A stretch of DNA of 23,787 bases from an uncultured Bacilli bacterium. GTDB taxonomy: Bacteria > Bacillota_I > Bacilli_A > RF39 > UBA660. The position numbers were made by a program, and so were the translations under genes. The stretch is taken from positions 1 through 23,787 of the forward strand of contig CAKOJJ010000021.1 of the NCBI GenBank assembly GCA_934089275.1, read 5' to 3'. The notes beneath the pieces were generated by a model. It did no database searches and was not told the DNA's origin. It worked only from the letters and a program-made list of their open reading frames with translations. Positions 14,962-22,435 of this stretch are shown here, piece by piece (positions within the stretch are counted from its first letter, which is position 1; each line of letters opens with the position of its first letter).

Positions 14962-16486
14962 AGTAAGCTCCACCTATAATCAAGACTAAACCACCAATAA
15001 TTAAAAGTGTACTAGAAGATGCTGTTGCTGGAACAGGTACTTCTTCCCCTTTAGTATTATAGAATGTTACTAAATTGCTTTCGATAAAATCCCCATTTTT
15101 ATTCTTAATCTTTAATGTTCCATTATCAAGTAACTCAAATGTTATTATTTCATTACTTTTAATATAACCAGCTGGTGCACTTTTTTCTTCAATTGTATAA
15201 GTTCCAGCATCCATAGTTAATTGATAATATTCATTAGTTGTTGTAAATTCTTTTACAACATTACCATTTTTATCTTTAATAACTAATGTTGCTCCTGCTA
15301 CTAAAGCATCTGTTTTAGAATCCTTTTTAGCAATAGTTACCACATCTTTTAAAACATTGATCATAACTACTTTATTTACAGCAACATAATTACCTTTTTC
15401 GTTTTTAACATAAACGCTTCCATTAGCATCAACTTTAAATTCAATTGTAGTTGTGCTTAATTTATAACCCTCTGGTGCAATAGTTTCACTTAAACTATAT
15501 TCACCTTCAGCTAAGATAATTTTTTTAACCTCAGTTGTAGAAATCCAATTATATAATACTTTTCCAGTTTTATCTTTAACTACTAATGTAGCTCCAGGAA
15601 TTTCTTTAGATTGAGTAATATCACTTTTACTGATATCAACTTCAAATTCAGTTTTGTTTCTTACTACCATCTTTATTGAATCTTGAATACTTACATTTTT
15701 ATCAAGTAATTCATTATATAAAACCTTTTGATAATTATCATTATAGAAATAATAATAACCTCTTTGAGATTTATATGTTGAACCAACATTTAATGTAACA
15801 GTTATTTGTTTGTTATTTCCAATTTTATCTACAGGAATTTTTACCTTTATTCCTTCACCACTTTTAACAATTTTTGATCCAGCTGGAGAACCTGTTAATG
15901 AATAACTTAGGTTACCATTTAGATTAGCTGTGTTTATTTTAATTTCATTTGAAACAAAATATTCACCATCTTTAGTAAAAGTTACATCTCTTGGACTAAT
16001 TTCTAGTTTAGCAACTGGTTCTTTATAGTTTTTAGCACCTTCATATAAATTATAAATTGCTTTACTTACTTCTTCAGTATCTTTATGACGTATGATATAT
16101 TTTTTTACCTCTGGTACTAAATTAAAATTGTTGTTGTTTAAATAATCTTCATAATACCAAACTGCCATTTGAGCAATGTAGAAGTCTTTATCTGCATCTC
16201 CAGTATTTGGTAAATTATTTAAAATGTAGTTATATCCTACAGCAACTTCGCCGGTTTTATTGAATGTTATTCCAGCACCATAAGTATGTGACATGTTTAA
16301 ACAATAAACATATCCATGATTTGTCTTTTTGACAATTACTGGGAAATTCTTTATATATTCAACTTCTCTTAGTTTGTCAGATGTAACATTATCTGGAAGT
16401 GTCGTTGCAGCTGAAACAGAAGCAATTCCTCCAAATAAGAATACAACAAGCATAAACATAAATGTTATTAATTTATTTCTCTTCAT
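14933..16486 (-). CDS. Thioester-domain surface protein with two SpaA/Cna-B repeats and VPATA sorting signal
   Basis: A 517-aa LPXTG-type wall protein. The signal peptide ends near SVSA (residue 26). The next 100 residues look like a thioester domain: YCLNMSH with C62 and IAQMAVWYYED with Q106, the Cys-Gln pair that forms the internal thioester used for covalent host adhesion. Two SpaA/Cna-B-like domains follow, at about 285-350 (DISKSD ... LSETIAPEGYKL) and 385-450 (IAKKDSK ... IEEKSAPAGYIK). Their Lys and Glu positions suit isopeptide bonds. The C-terminus has VPVPATASSS, a hydrophobic helix and a short RKTIKEC tail; the likely sorting motif is VPATA. The ATG at 16486 follows AAGGGGG. Its sortase is the next gene. 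Confidence 0.9.
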   Translation of the reverse strand: MKRNKLITFMFMLVVFLFGGIASVSAATTLPDNVTSDKLREVEYIKNFPVIVKKTNHGYVYCLNMSHTYGAGITFNKTGEVAVGYNYILNNLPNTGDADKDFYIAQMAVWYYEDYLNNNNFNLVPEVKKYIIRHKDTEEVSKAIYNLYEGAKNYKEPVAKLEISPRDVTFTKDGEYFVSNEIKINTANLNGNLSYSLTGSPAGSKIVKSGEGIKVKIPVDKIGNNKQITVTLNVGSTYKSQRGYYYFYNDNYQKVLYNELLDKNVSIQDSIKMVVRNKTEFEVDISKSDITQSKEIPGATLVVKDKTGKVLYNWISTTEVKKIILAEGEYSLSETIAPEGYKLSTTTIEFKVDANGSVYVKNEKGNYVAVNKVVMINVLKDVVTIAKKDSKTDALVAGATLVIKDKNGNVVKEFTTTNEYYQLTMDAGTYTIEEKSAPAGYIKSNEIITFELLDNGTLKIKNKNGDFIESNLVTFYNTKGEEVPVPATASSSTLLIIGGLVLIIGGAYCVRKTIKEC

Positions 16487-16514
16487 AATCCATTTCCCCC
16501 TTGAATTGCTGCAT

Positions 16515-16523
16515 ATTATATCA
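16515..16523 (-). promoter_or_regulatory. Extended -10 promoter for the adhesin-sortase operon
   Basis: Minus-strand TGATATAAT (TGn plus perfect TATAAT) about 30 bases before the adhesin ATG. A TTGCAT 15 bp upstream is a possible weak -35. It lies next to an inverted repeat that could be an operator. Confidence 0.6.
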
Positions 16524-16536
16524 CAAAATAAAAAAA

Positions 16537-16563
16537 ATGCAAATTTTTTACCTGCATTTGCAT
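16537..16563. repeat. 8-bp inverted repeat, candidate operator
   Basis: Perfect arms ATGCAAAT (16537-16544) and ATTTGCAT (16556-16563) are separated by 11 bp. The left arm covers the -35 zone of the adhesin promoter. There is no T run at the right place for a terminator, so a protein-binding site is plausible. It lies in the 195-bp gap between two divergent genes, which otherwise shows only the two promoters. Confidence 0.45.
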
Positions 16564-16651
16564 AATTTCCAGAAAATTTAGTTGTTTTCCAAGAATTTAT
16601 GACTTTTTTTATAAATATATCTATAAATTTTCACAACTACATTAACTTATT

Positions 16652-16660
16652 TGATATAAT
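16652..16660 (+). promoter_or_regulatory. Extended -10 promoter for the second carboxypeptidase
   Basis: Plus-strand TGATATAAT, 21 bases before the ATG at 16682. A TTCACA lies 19 bp upstream, a poor -35, so the TGn extension probably matters. The ribosome binding site GGAAGTGAT is at 16670-16678. Confidence 0.6.
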
Positions 16661-16681
16661 TTTCATACTGGAAGTGATTTT

Positions 16682-17857
16682 ATGAAAAAGATAATTTTAT
16701 TTATCATTTGTCTATTTACTTTTACTATAAATGTCTTTGCTTTAGAAGAACCCAAATTATATTCTAAAAATTATTGTTTATATGATTTAACAGATAATAA
16801 GATTATATATGAAAAAAACATACAAGAAAAAACAAACATCGCAAGTCTTACAAAAATTATGACAACTATTACAGCAATTGAAAAAATAAGCAATCTTAAT
16901 GATTATGTAACTATTACTAGTTTAATGCTTTCAAATATAAAATATGATGCCTCACTTGCTGGATTGAAAGTTGGAGATAAATTAACCTATAAAGATTTGT
17001 TATATGCATCTATTCTTCCATCTGGAGCAGATGCTACTCAAGCTCTTGCCTACTCATTAAGCGGAAGCATTAGTAATTTTGTAAATGACATGAACACTTT
17101 AGCAAAGAAAATTGGAATGGAAAATTCCAACTTTGTAAATGTTACCGGACTTGACATCGACAACCACTATAGCACAATAAATGATTTATTAAAGATGTTA
17201 CAATATGCCTTAAAAAACGATACATTTAAAACAATATATACAACTAAAAGTTATACTTTAACAAATGGTTTAGTAGTCGATGCTACCGTAAAAAAATATA
17301 ATAATTTAATGAAATTAGATATATCAAGAATTATCGGAAGCAAAACCGGCTACACAAATAAAGCTGGATTATGTATATCTTCTTTATTTGAAAGTAATAA
17401 CCACGAATTTTTATTTATCTCAACAAACGCAGAATTTATTTATGGAAATTATTACAATTTGAAAGATAACCTAAACATAATAAGCCATATGGATAGTAAT
17501 TATAATAATCAAACTGTTGCTAAAACTTCTGATGTAATTAAAACAATTCCTATAAAATTTTCTAATATTTCTAAATATGATATTCATTTAAGCAAAGATG
17601 CTTTAATATATTTACCAAATGATTATAATAAGGACGATGTAAAAATCAATTATAAAGGAAAAACAACCGCATCATTTTTAGATAACAATAAACAAATCGG
17701 AAAAGTTAGCATAATTTATAATGACACTCTCATTTATGAAGAAAATGTAATTCTTAATGGAATAAAAATAAACTTCTATTTGTTAGTAATCATTAATTTG
17801 TTAATCGTATTATTAGTTTTCAAAATATTTAAAATTCTTTTTATTAAGAAAAAATAA
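16682..17857 (+). CDS. S11-family D-Ala-D-Ala carboxypeptidase with altered SxN motif and C-terminal anchor
   Basis: A 391-aa penicillin-binding protein relative. The signal peptide ends at VFA (residue 20). The SxxK motif is S55-L-T-K58 (IASLTKIMT) and the KTG motif starts at K221 (GSKTGYTNKAG). The third motif reads S114-G-A116 (LPSGADATQAL) where SxN is expected, so the Asn is replaced by Ala. The overall order and length fit a D,D-carboxypeptidase. Unlike the DacF-like protein in this window it ends in a real transmembrane helix (FYLLVIINLLIVLLVFKIF) and a KKK tail. It is transcribed alone and is divergent from the adhesin operon. It may be a functional subfamily variant or have altered activity; sequence alone does not decide. 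Confidence 0.9.
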   Translation: MKKIILFIICLFTFTINVFALEEPKLYSKNYCLYDLTDNKIIYEKNIQEKTNIASLTKIMTTITAIEKISNLNDYVTITSLMLSNIKYDASLAGLKVGDKLTYKDLLYASILPSGADATQALAYSLSGSISNFVNDMNTLAKKIGMENSNFVNVTGLDIDNHYSTINDLLKMLQYALKNDTFKTIYTTKSYTLTNGLVVDATVKKYNNLMKLDISRIIGSKTGYTNKAGLCISSLFESNNHEFLFISTNAEFIYGNYYNLKDNLNIISHMDSNYNNQTVAKTSDVIKTIPIKFSNISKYDIHLSKDALIYLPNDYNKDDVKINYKGKTTASFLDNNKQIGKVSIIYNDTLIYEENVILNGIKINFYLLVIINLLIVLLVFKIFKILFIKKK

Positions 17858-17858
17858 A

Positions 17859-19382
17859 CTAAATATTGATATCATGATCTATATCAATATTTTTTATTTG
17901 TTCATTAATTATTAAACTGCCAGTACTTAGTAATATATTAGCAATGGATACAGCCGTTTTTAATGACTGAACTAATACTTTTGTTGAGTCCAAAACCACA
18001 GTTGAGTCAACGCTTTCATATTCATCAGTTTTAACATTATAAATCTTATTAAAACCATTTTTTATATTTTCTTCTATTTCGCTTATATTTAAACCTGCGT
18101 TTTTTAAAATTTGTCTAAAAGGAGCAAATAATACATTTTTTAATAAACTATCATCAGATAAGATCGAAGATATTTTTAAATAAGTAAATCCAGCTCCTAC
18201 ATTTACTCCACTAAACGCTGAATACGTTGCATGAGCAGCATCATCATAATGCATTTTAGCTTCACGTGCTTCGCTTATAGTTTTACCTCCAACTTCAATT
18301 GTTGCAAGTCCATCAGACAACATTGAAATACGTTTTTCATAATAATTAATATCAAAATCGTCTTTTAAATATTCTAAATCCTTTTTGTTCTCATCAATAT
18401 AATCACTTAAATTATTATCGAAATAAATTAGAGTCTTGTCCTTGTTAATGGCAACCTCTTTAACAAATCCGACATTTTCATAATTAAATTGCCCTTTATA
18501 TTCTTTGCATCCACATATTTCTAATAAATCATTCATTAAAAGATATTGTCTTTTACCAAATTCAGGGTTTTTTAATAAATATATTTTTAGATCATTATCA
18601 TAGTTAAAAGATAACACTTGATTTATTACATCCTCATCAAAGTCAGCTGCAAATATTAATAAATCCTTTTGATCTACATAACACTTGTTGATTAAATCAC
18701 TTAATTTTTGTATATCATTTATACTTTCAGAAGTAATCAAAGTATAGGGATTATTTAATTTTAATATTGTCGTTCCTTTAAAGAAAAAAGGACTTGCTAA
18801 ATTAGTATCAAATTCATAACCTTTAAAATAATTGACTGTTGTCTTTTCTTTGTTACTTGTTGTTATTGTTACTCCAGAAATATTACTTATTTTTTTTGCT
18901 ACTTGAAAAACAATTTCTCCTATCTCATTAGATTTAGAACTAGTTATAGCTATATTTTTTAAAGCATTATCATTGGGTATAAAAGATTCCTTTTTTATTA
19001 AATCTTCAACTATTTTTACTTCGTTTTCAAGTTTATTTTTTACTTCATATCGGCTCATTCCGTTTTTGATTAAACTGGCAGACTCATCCATTATTGCCTT
19101 TAACAAAACAATCGTTGTAGTTGTTCCATCTCCAACAATTTCATCAGTTTTAATTGATGCTTCTTTTAATATTTCTAAAACAGAATTAACACATACATCA
19201 TCACTTTCAATGTTTCTTGCTAAAGTTACACCATCATTAGTTACAAATGCTGGCAATGTTGAGCTGGATATAATTGAATTATTTCCTTTTGGCCCTAAAG
19301 TAGCACCTACGGTATTGCATAGTACATCCAAAGCTTTTTCTACAATTCTATCAAGTTCTTCTCCAATTACTACCTTTTTCAT
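17859..19382 (-). CDS. Divergent GroEL-like chaperonin
   Basis: A 507-aa group I chaperonin relative, shorter than standard GroEL (about 540) and lacking the Gly-Gly-Met tail. ATP-site elements are ATLGPKGNN (27-35), TNDGVTLAR (48-56) and VGDGTTTT with D85. The hydrolytic Asp is D381 in HYDDAAHATYSAF. The nucleotide-contacting GGG appears as GAG (VNVGAGFTY). Apical-domain landmarks are YFKGYEFDTNLASPFF and LKNPEFGKRQ. The C-terminus resembles GroEL (LDSTKVLVQSLKTAVSIANI). No GroES gene is nearby. The start ATG overlaps the preceding repair gene by 4 bp (ATGA). It is the last gene of an operon that starts with SOS boxes. It could be a specialised paralogue or the only, fast-evolving GroEL. Confidence 0.88.
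   Translation of the reverse strand: MKKVVIGEELDRIVEKALDVLCNTVGATLGPKGNNSIISSSTLPAFVTNDGVTLARNIESDDVCVNSVLEILKEASIKTDEIVGDGTTTTIVLLKAIMDESASLIKNGMSRYEVKNKLENEVKIVEDLIKKESFIPNDNALKNIAITSSKSNEIGEIVFQVAKKISNISGVTITTSNKEKTTVNYFKGYEFDTNLASPFFFKGTTILKLNNPYTLITSESINDIQKLSDLINKCYVDQKDLLIFAADFDEDVINQVLSFNYDNDLKIYLLKNPEFGKRQYLLMNDLLEICGCKEYKGQFNYENVGFVKEVAINKDKTLIYFDNNLSDYIDENKKDLEYLKDDFDINYYEKRISMLSDGLATIEVGGKTISEAREAKMHYDDAAHATYSAFSGVNVGAGFTYLKISSILSDDSLLKNVLFAPFRQILKNAGLNISEIEENIKNGFNKIYNVKTDEYESVDSTVVLDSTKVLVQSLKTAVSIANILLSTGSLIINEQIKNIDIDHDINI
17861..17896 (+). terminator. Strong hairpin between convergent carboxypeptidase and chaperonin genes
   Basis: A perfect 12-bp stem, AAATATTGATAT / ATATCAATATTT, with an eight-base loop and a T run on the plus strand, 3 bp after the carboxypeptidase stop. 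It also encodes the last residues of the chaperonin. On the minus strand it is followed by a weaker T-rich tail, so it may act both ways. Confidence 0.85.
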
Positions 19383-20134
19383 AATTCATCACTCACTTCC
19401 ACAATATATTTCCAATACTTTTTAGGCATAAAATTCATCCTACATCTATCATTTTTTCTTGCAACTATTCCAACAGTATCATAAAATTCTTTCCATAAAT
19501 TTAAGAATTTATCTTCATCATCACTTAAATTGAAATCATTCATTTTAAATTCCTCTTCAGAGACAATTATAAAGTTTTTCTTATCATATAGACTATACAA
19601 TTTTCTATTAACGTCTTTAATAATCCAGTACTCATCTTTTAACCTATCTTTAAAATGTTTAGAGAGTAAGAAAAGGATATTATTTGTTGGATTAATTTCA
19701 GCATAATAAATTCCATTATTCATTTTTTTGAACCTAGTAAAACCTTTGAATTTATGGTTTTCTCTTGATACATATGAACTTTGTTTTAAAGCTTCATTTA
19801 TCCACTTATTGTTGCGCATAAATCTTGTTGTTTCCTTATATTTTAAAGAATATAAACAATAATAAAATATTATTAATTCTTTATCCTCTGTTACGGATAA
19901 ATAAAGCTTAAATATTACATTAAAATTATTGTACCCAATATTTTTTATAATATAATTAACTGTTTCTTCTTTTTCTGGCAAAATGCGTTCTTCAATTTCA
20001 TCAAACAATCCATACTCATAATCATATGTTTTTATATTTTTAGGTACTATTTTCTTCCTTATCAAAACCACTATTAAAGCTAAAAGACTTAAAAAATTAT
20101 CGTTATAAAGATAAATCTTATTATTCTTATTCAT
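19379..20134 (-). CDS. TIGR03915-type DNA repair/metabolism protein (DUF4130-like C-terminus)
   Basis: A 251-aa protein of the family that is almost always encoded next to the radical-SAM protein TIGR03916. In other bacteria the family can be fused to a uracil-DNA-glycosylase-like domain; no such fusion is present here. Visible features are an N-terminal IYLYNDNFLSLLALIV, a central FMRNNKWINEAL, and a C-terminal DUF4130-like stretch VGIVARKNDRCRMNFMPKKY. Its biochemical function is not established. The start ATG 20134 overlaps the end of the radical-SAM gene by 8 bp, and its own stop overlaps the chaperonin start by 4 bp. The adjacent partner supports the family call. Confidence 0.85.
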   Translation of the reverse strand: MNKNNKIYLYNDNFLSLLALIVVLIRKKIVPKNIKTYDYEYGLFDEIEERILPEKEETVNYIIKNIGYNNFNVIFKLYLSVTEDKELIIFYYCLYSLKYKETTRFMRNNKWINEALKQSSYVSRENHKFKGFTRFKKMNNGIYYAEINPTNNILFLLSKHFKDRLKDEYWIIKDVNRKLYSLYDKKNFIIVSEEEFKMNDFNLSDDEDKFLNLWKEFYDTVGIVARKNDRCRMNFMPKKYWKYIVEVSDEL

Positions 20135-21338
20135 CAAACAAACTCAACTGACTAACTTTTCTTTTATTTTCTTTTAAGTCTTCAAGCAATAATGATTGTT
20201 CAATTATGCTTCTTTTAAAATTAGCCGAATTTGTAAAATATTTTCCATCACAAGTAATAAAATATTTTGCTCTTTTCATAACAATATTCATATTTTTCAA
20301 ATCTTCAAATTTTATCTTAAAGTACTTCCTTGAACTATATATTTTTTTTGCTCCTTTCACACCTACTCCAGGTATTTGAAGTAATTCATTATAAGAACAC
20401 GTATTTATTTCCTTTGGAAACAAATGTAAATTTCTCAAAGCCCAAGCAGCTTTAGGATCTAACAATAAATTGAAATTAGGATTATCTTTATCCAATATAT
20501 CATCCACTTTAAAATTATAGAATCTTAAAAGAAAATCAGCTTGATAAAGTCTATTTTCCCTTTTTAAAGGTGGAATACTTATAGTTGGTAACATACTATC
20601 TTTGTTAACTGGAATATATGCTGAATAAAAAACTCTTTTTAGTTTATGTTCATTATATAAAGTTTTACTTTTTGACATAATATCAAAATCTGTTTCATTT
20701 GTTGCTCCTATGACCATTTGAGTGCTTTGACCCGCAGGAACATAATGTTTGCTTCGATTTTCCTTAACATATTTCATTATCTTAGTAACCTTGTCTTCAC
20801 TTTTATTAGGTGCTAAAAGTTTAAGACCATTTTCAGTTGGTAATTCTATATTGGCACTCATTCTATCAACCATAGAGCCAAGTTTTTTTAATAATGTTTC
20901 ACTTGTACCTGGAATTGCTTTTACATGAATATATCCATTAAATTTGTACTTATATCTAAGCATATAAATTGTTTCAATTAATAAATTGGTTGTATAGTCT
21001 GGATTTTTAACAATTCCTGAACTTAAAAATAAACCCTCTATGTAATTTCTCTTGTAAAAATTCATTGTAATCTCACATATTTCTGTCGGAGTAAAAATAG
21101 CTCTTTTTACATCATTGCTTTTTCTATTTGGACAATATTTGCAATCAAAAATACAAGCATTAGTCATAAGTATTTTTAAAAGAGAAATACATCTTCCATC
21201 AGAAGCAAAAGAATGACATATTCCACTTTTATTAGTGTTTCCAACTCCACCATCATCTCTAGTACTACCACTTGAAGAACAAGAAGCATCATATTTAGCA
21301 CTATCGGCAAGAATATGTAATTTTTCCTTTATATCCAT
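20127..21338 (-). CDS. Radical SAM putative DNA modification/repair protein (TIGR03916-type)
   Basis: A roughly 403-aa radical SAM enzyme. The cluster motif CX3CX2C is C62-C66-C69 (ACIFDCKYCPNR). Family-typical Cys lie before it (DASCSSSG, SGICHSF, DGRC). The C-terminal half has a helix-hairpin-helix DNA-binding motif, LLQIPGVGVKGAKKIY. This combination is diagnostic of the 'putative DNA modification/repair' radical SAM family linked to uracil-glycosylase-like partners. Start ATG 21338 has GGTGAT six bases upstream. A longer frame begins at 21368 but would include the promoter region. It is the first gene of the operon and lies directly behind two SOS-like boxes. The substrate lesion is unknown. 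Confidence 0.92.
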   Translation of the reverse strand: MDIKEKLHILADSAKYDASCSSSGSTRDDGGVGNTNKSGICHSFASDGRCISLLKILMTNACIFDCKYCPNRKSNDVKRAIFTPTEICEITMNFYKRNYIEGLFLSSGIVKNPDYTTNLLIETIYMLRYKYKFNGYIHVKAIPGTSETLLKKLGSMVDRMSANIELPTENGLKLLAPNKSEDKVTKIMKYVKENRSKHYVPAGQSTQMVIGATNETDFDIMSKSKTLYNEHKLKRVFYSAYIPVNKDSMLPTISIPPLKRENRLYQADFLLRFYNFKVDDILDKDNPNFNLLLDPKAAWALRNLHLFPKEINTCSYNELLQIPGVGVKGAKKIYSSRKYFKIKFEDLKNMNIVMKRAKYFITCDGKYFTNSANFKRSIIEQSLLLEDLKENKRKVSQLSLFDE

Positions 21339-21356
21339 AAATTCATCACCAATTAA

Positions 21357-21385
21357 ATTATAAAACATTTGTTCTTATTTGTAAA
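21357..21385 (-). promoter_or_regulatory. Sigma-A promoter of the radical-SAM repair operon
   Basis: Minus-strand TTTACA (21385-21380) and perfect TATAAT (21362-21357), exactly 17 bp apart, 18 bp upstream of the gene start. Both SOS-like boxes overlap it. Confidence 0.85.
21362..21375 (-). promoter_or_regulatory. SOS/LexA-type box, promoter-proximal
   Basis: Minus-strand AGAACAAATGTTTT fits the Bacillus LexA (DinR) consensus CGAACRNRYGTTYC at 12 of 14 positions. It lies between the -35 and -10 of the promoter, where a bound repressor would block RNA polymerase. Confidence 0.72.
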
Positions 21386-21395
21386 CATTTGTTCG
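21382..21395 (-). promoter_or_regulatory. SOS/LexA-type box, distal
   Basis: Minus-strand CGAACAAATGTTTA fits CGAACRNRYGTTYC at 13 of 14 positions and overlaps the -35. Its centre is 20 bp from that of the proximal box, two helical turns, so both could be bound on the same face of the DNA. The two copies share GAACAAATGTTT. Confidence 0.78.
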
Positions 21396-21406
21396 TATAT
21401 TTTTGT

Positions 21407-21443
21407 AAAAAAAAAGAATAATAAATAAAAACCTATTATTCTT
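21407..21443 (-). terminator. Rho-independent terminator after the 249-aa gene
   Basis: Minus-strand stem AAGAATAATA / TATTATTCTT (10 bp) with a ten-base loop and a long T tract. It overlaps the stop codon of the 21436-22185 gene and sits just upstream of the SOS-type promoter, insulating it. Confidence 0.88.
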
Positions 21444-22185
21444 CTTGATTTATTAAAACTTTTGATAATTTTTCACTTTTGACAAAACTACTTGTTTCTA
21501 CTAAAAACACATTGATTCCTTCTTGTTTTAAAATAATATGCATTTCACTAAATGATTTTTGAATTAAATTTTCAACTAAACCAAGTGTTTCTTGAATAAA
21601 ACCGTAATATTTCTTCTCTACTAATTGATTTACATCTAATTTGCTAGTTTGATTTTCTGTACGAATTTTTATTTTTTCGTCACTTGGAAGTGATATAAAT
21701 GTATCTAAATACATATAGTCTGCAAAATCATTTAGGATTGTGTCCATATTTTGTCTATATGATTCTTTTTCCAAATTCACGATTGATGGATCAATAATTG
21801 ATGACAAATAGTTAAAATACTCATCAATTGTAGTGAACAAAACATTTTGATCTTTTTGATCTGTTACTATCTTAGTTATTTCATCTAACTCTTCTTGTGA
21901 AATTAAAGTTTTTAATTTATTCAAACTTTCTAAAAAGTAATTATAAGCATGATATCTTAAACCTTTTACCATGTTTTCATTTGAAAACAAGACAAAACCT
22001 ATCCATTCATTTCTGTCACCAGTAAGCATATACATATGAAAACCATACTCCAAATTTTTAAAAGCTTCTTCATCAACAAATTTTTTGTTAATACAATCGT
22101 AAAAGCTTTGTTCGTATGCATACTTTGATAAAGAAGCAAAGAAATCTTTGTCAAACGGATTTTCTACGTAAGTTAAATGGACCAT
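21436..22185 (-). CDS. Unrecognised 249-aa soluble protein
   Basis: No family was recognised. The protein is acidic and largely helical, with no signal peptide or membrane segment. Recognisable but undiagnostic stretches are YVENPFDKDFFASLSKYAYE, FHMYMLTGDRNEWIGFVLFS and IILKQEGINVFLVETSSFVK. It contains one Trp and one Cys. The ATG at 22185 follows a very good GGAGGTGG, so it is likely well translated. It is monocistronic, with its own promoter and terminator, between the tRNA genes and the SOS-type operon. An adaptor-like or stress role cannot be inferred from sequence. Confidence 0.8.
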   Translation of the reverse strand: MVHLTYVENPFDKDFFASLSKYAYEQSFYDCINKKFVDEEAFKNLEYGFHMYMLTGDRNEWIGFVLFSNENMVKGLRYHAYNYFLESLNKLKTLISQEELDEITKIVTDQKDQNVLFTTIDEYFNYLSSIIDPSIVNLEKESYRQNMDTILNDFADYMYLDTFISLPSDEKIKIRTENQTSKLDVNQLVEKKYYGFIQETLGLVENLIQKSFSEMHIILKQEGINVFLVETSSFVKSEKLSKVLINQEE

Positions 22186-22213
22186 ACTGCCACCTCCACT
22201 ATCTTACAATAAA

Positions 22214-22242
22214 AATATAACAATAAAGTGATGAAATTACAA
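22214..22242 (-). promoter_or_regulatory. Candidate promoter of the 249-aa gene
   Basis: Minus-strand TTGTAA (22242-22237), a 17-bp spacer and TATATT (22219-22214), about 30 bases before the ATG. The hexamers are imperfect and the region is very AT-rich. Between it and the terminator at 22365 no gene is visible. Confidence 0.45.
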
Positions 22243-22364
22243 GATGTAACTTACTATATTATATGAAAATATAATAAAAAAAATTGTGCTTTACATACAC
22301 ACATTTTGATAATTTGTTAAGCAAAGTTCAAATAAGTATTTGGATTAATATAAATAATAACCAC

Positions 22365-22390
22365 AAAAAAAGAACTATTTTTAAGTTCTC
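22365..22390 (-). terminator. Terminator after the tRNA pair
   Basis: Minus-strand AGAACT / AGTTCT stem with a seven-base AT loop, followed by a run of T, about 45 bp beyond the CCA of the tRNA-Leu gene. Confidence 0.75.
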
Positions 22391-22435
22391 TTTTCTATTT
22401 AATCAAACCCAAAGAGTTTAATTAGTCTATCAAAA

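Noticed and set aside
16329..16565. Plus-strand open frame across the adhesin start
   Set aside because: It is the complement of the signal peptide and promoter of the adhesin gene, with no start signal of its own.
18973..19425. A 150-codon plus-strand open frame
   Set aside because: It lies opposite the conserved GroEL N-terminal region, which has clear motifs; there is no start signal and no recognisable domain.
21362..21395. Repeated AAACATTTGTTC as the start of a CRISPR-like or iteron array
   Set aside because: There are only two copies, 20 bp apart, each an imperfect palindrome over a promoter; operator boxes explain them better.
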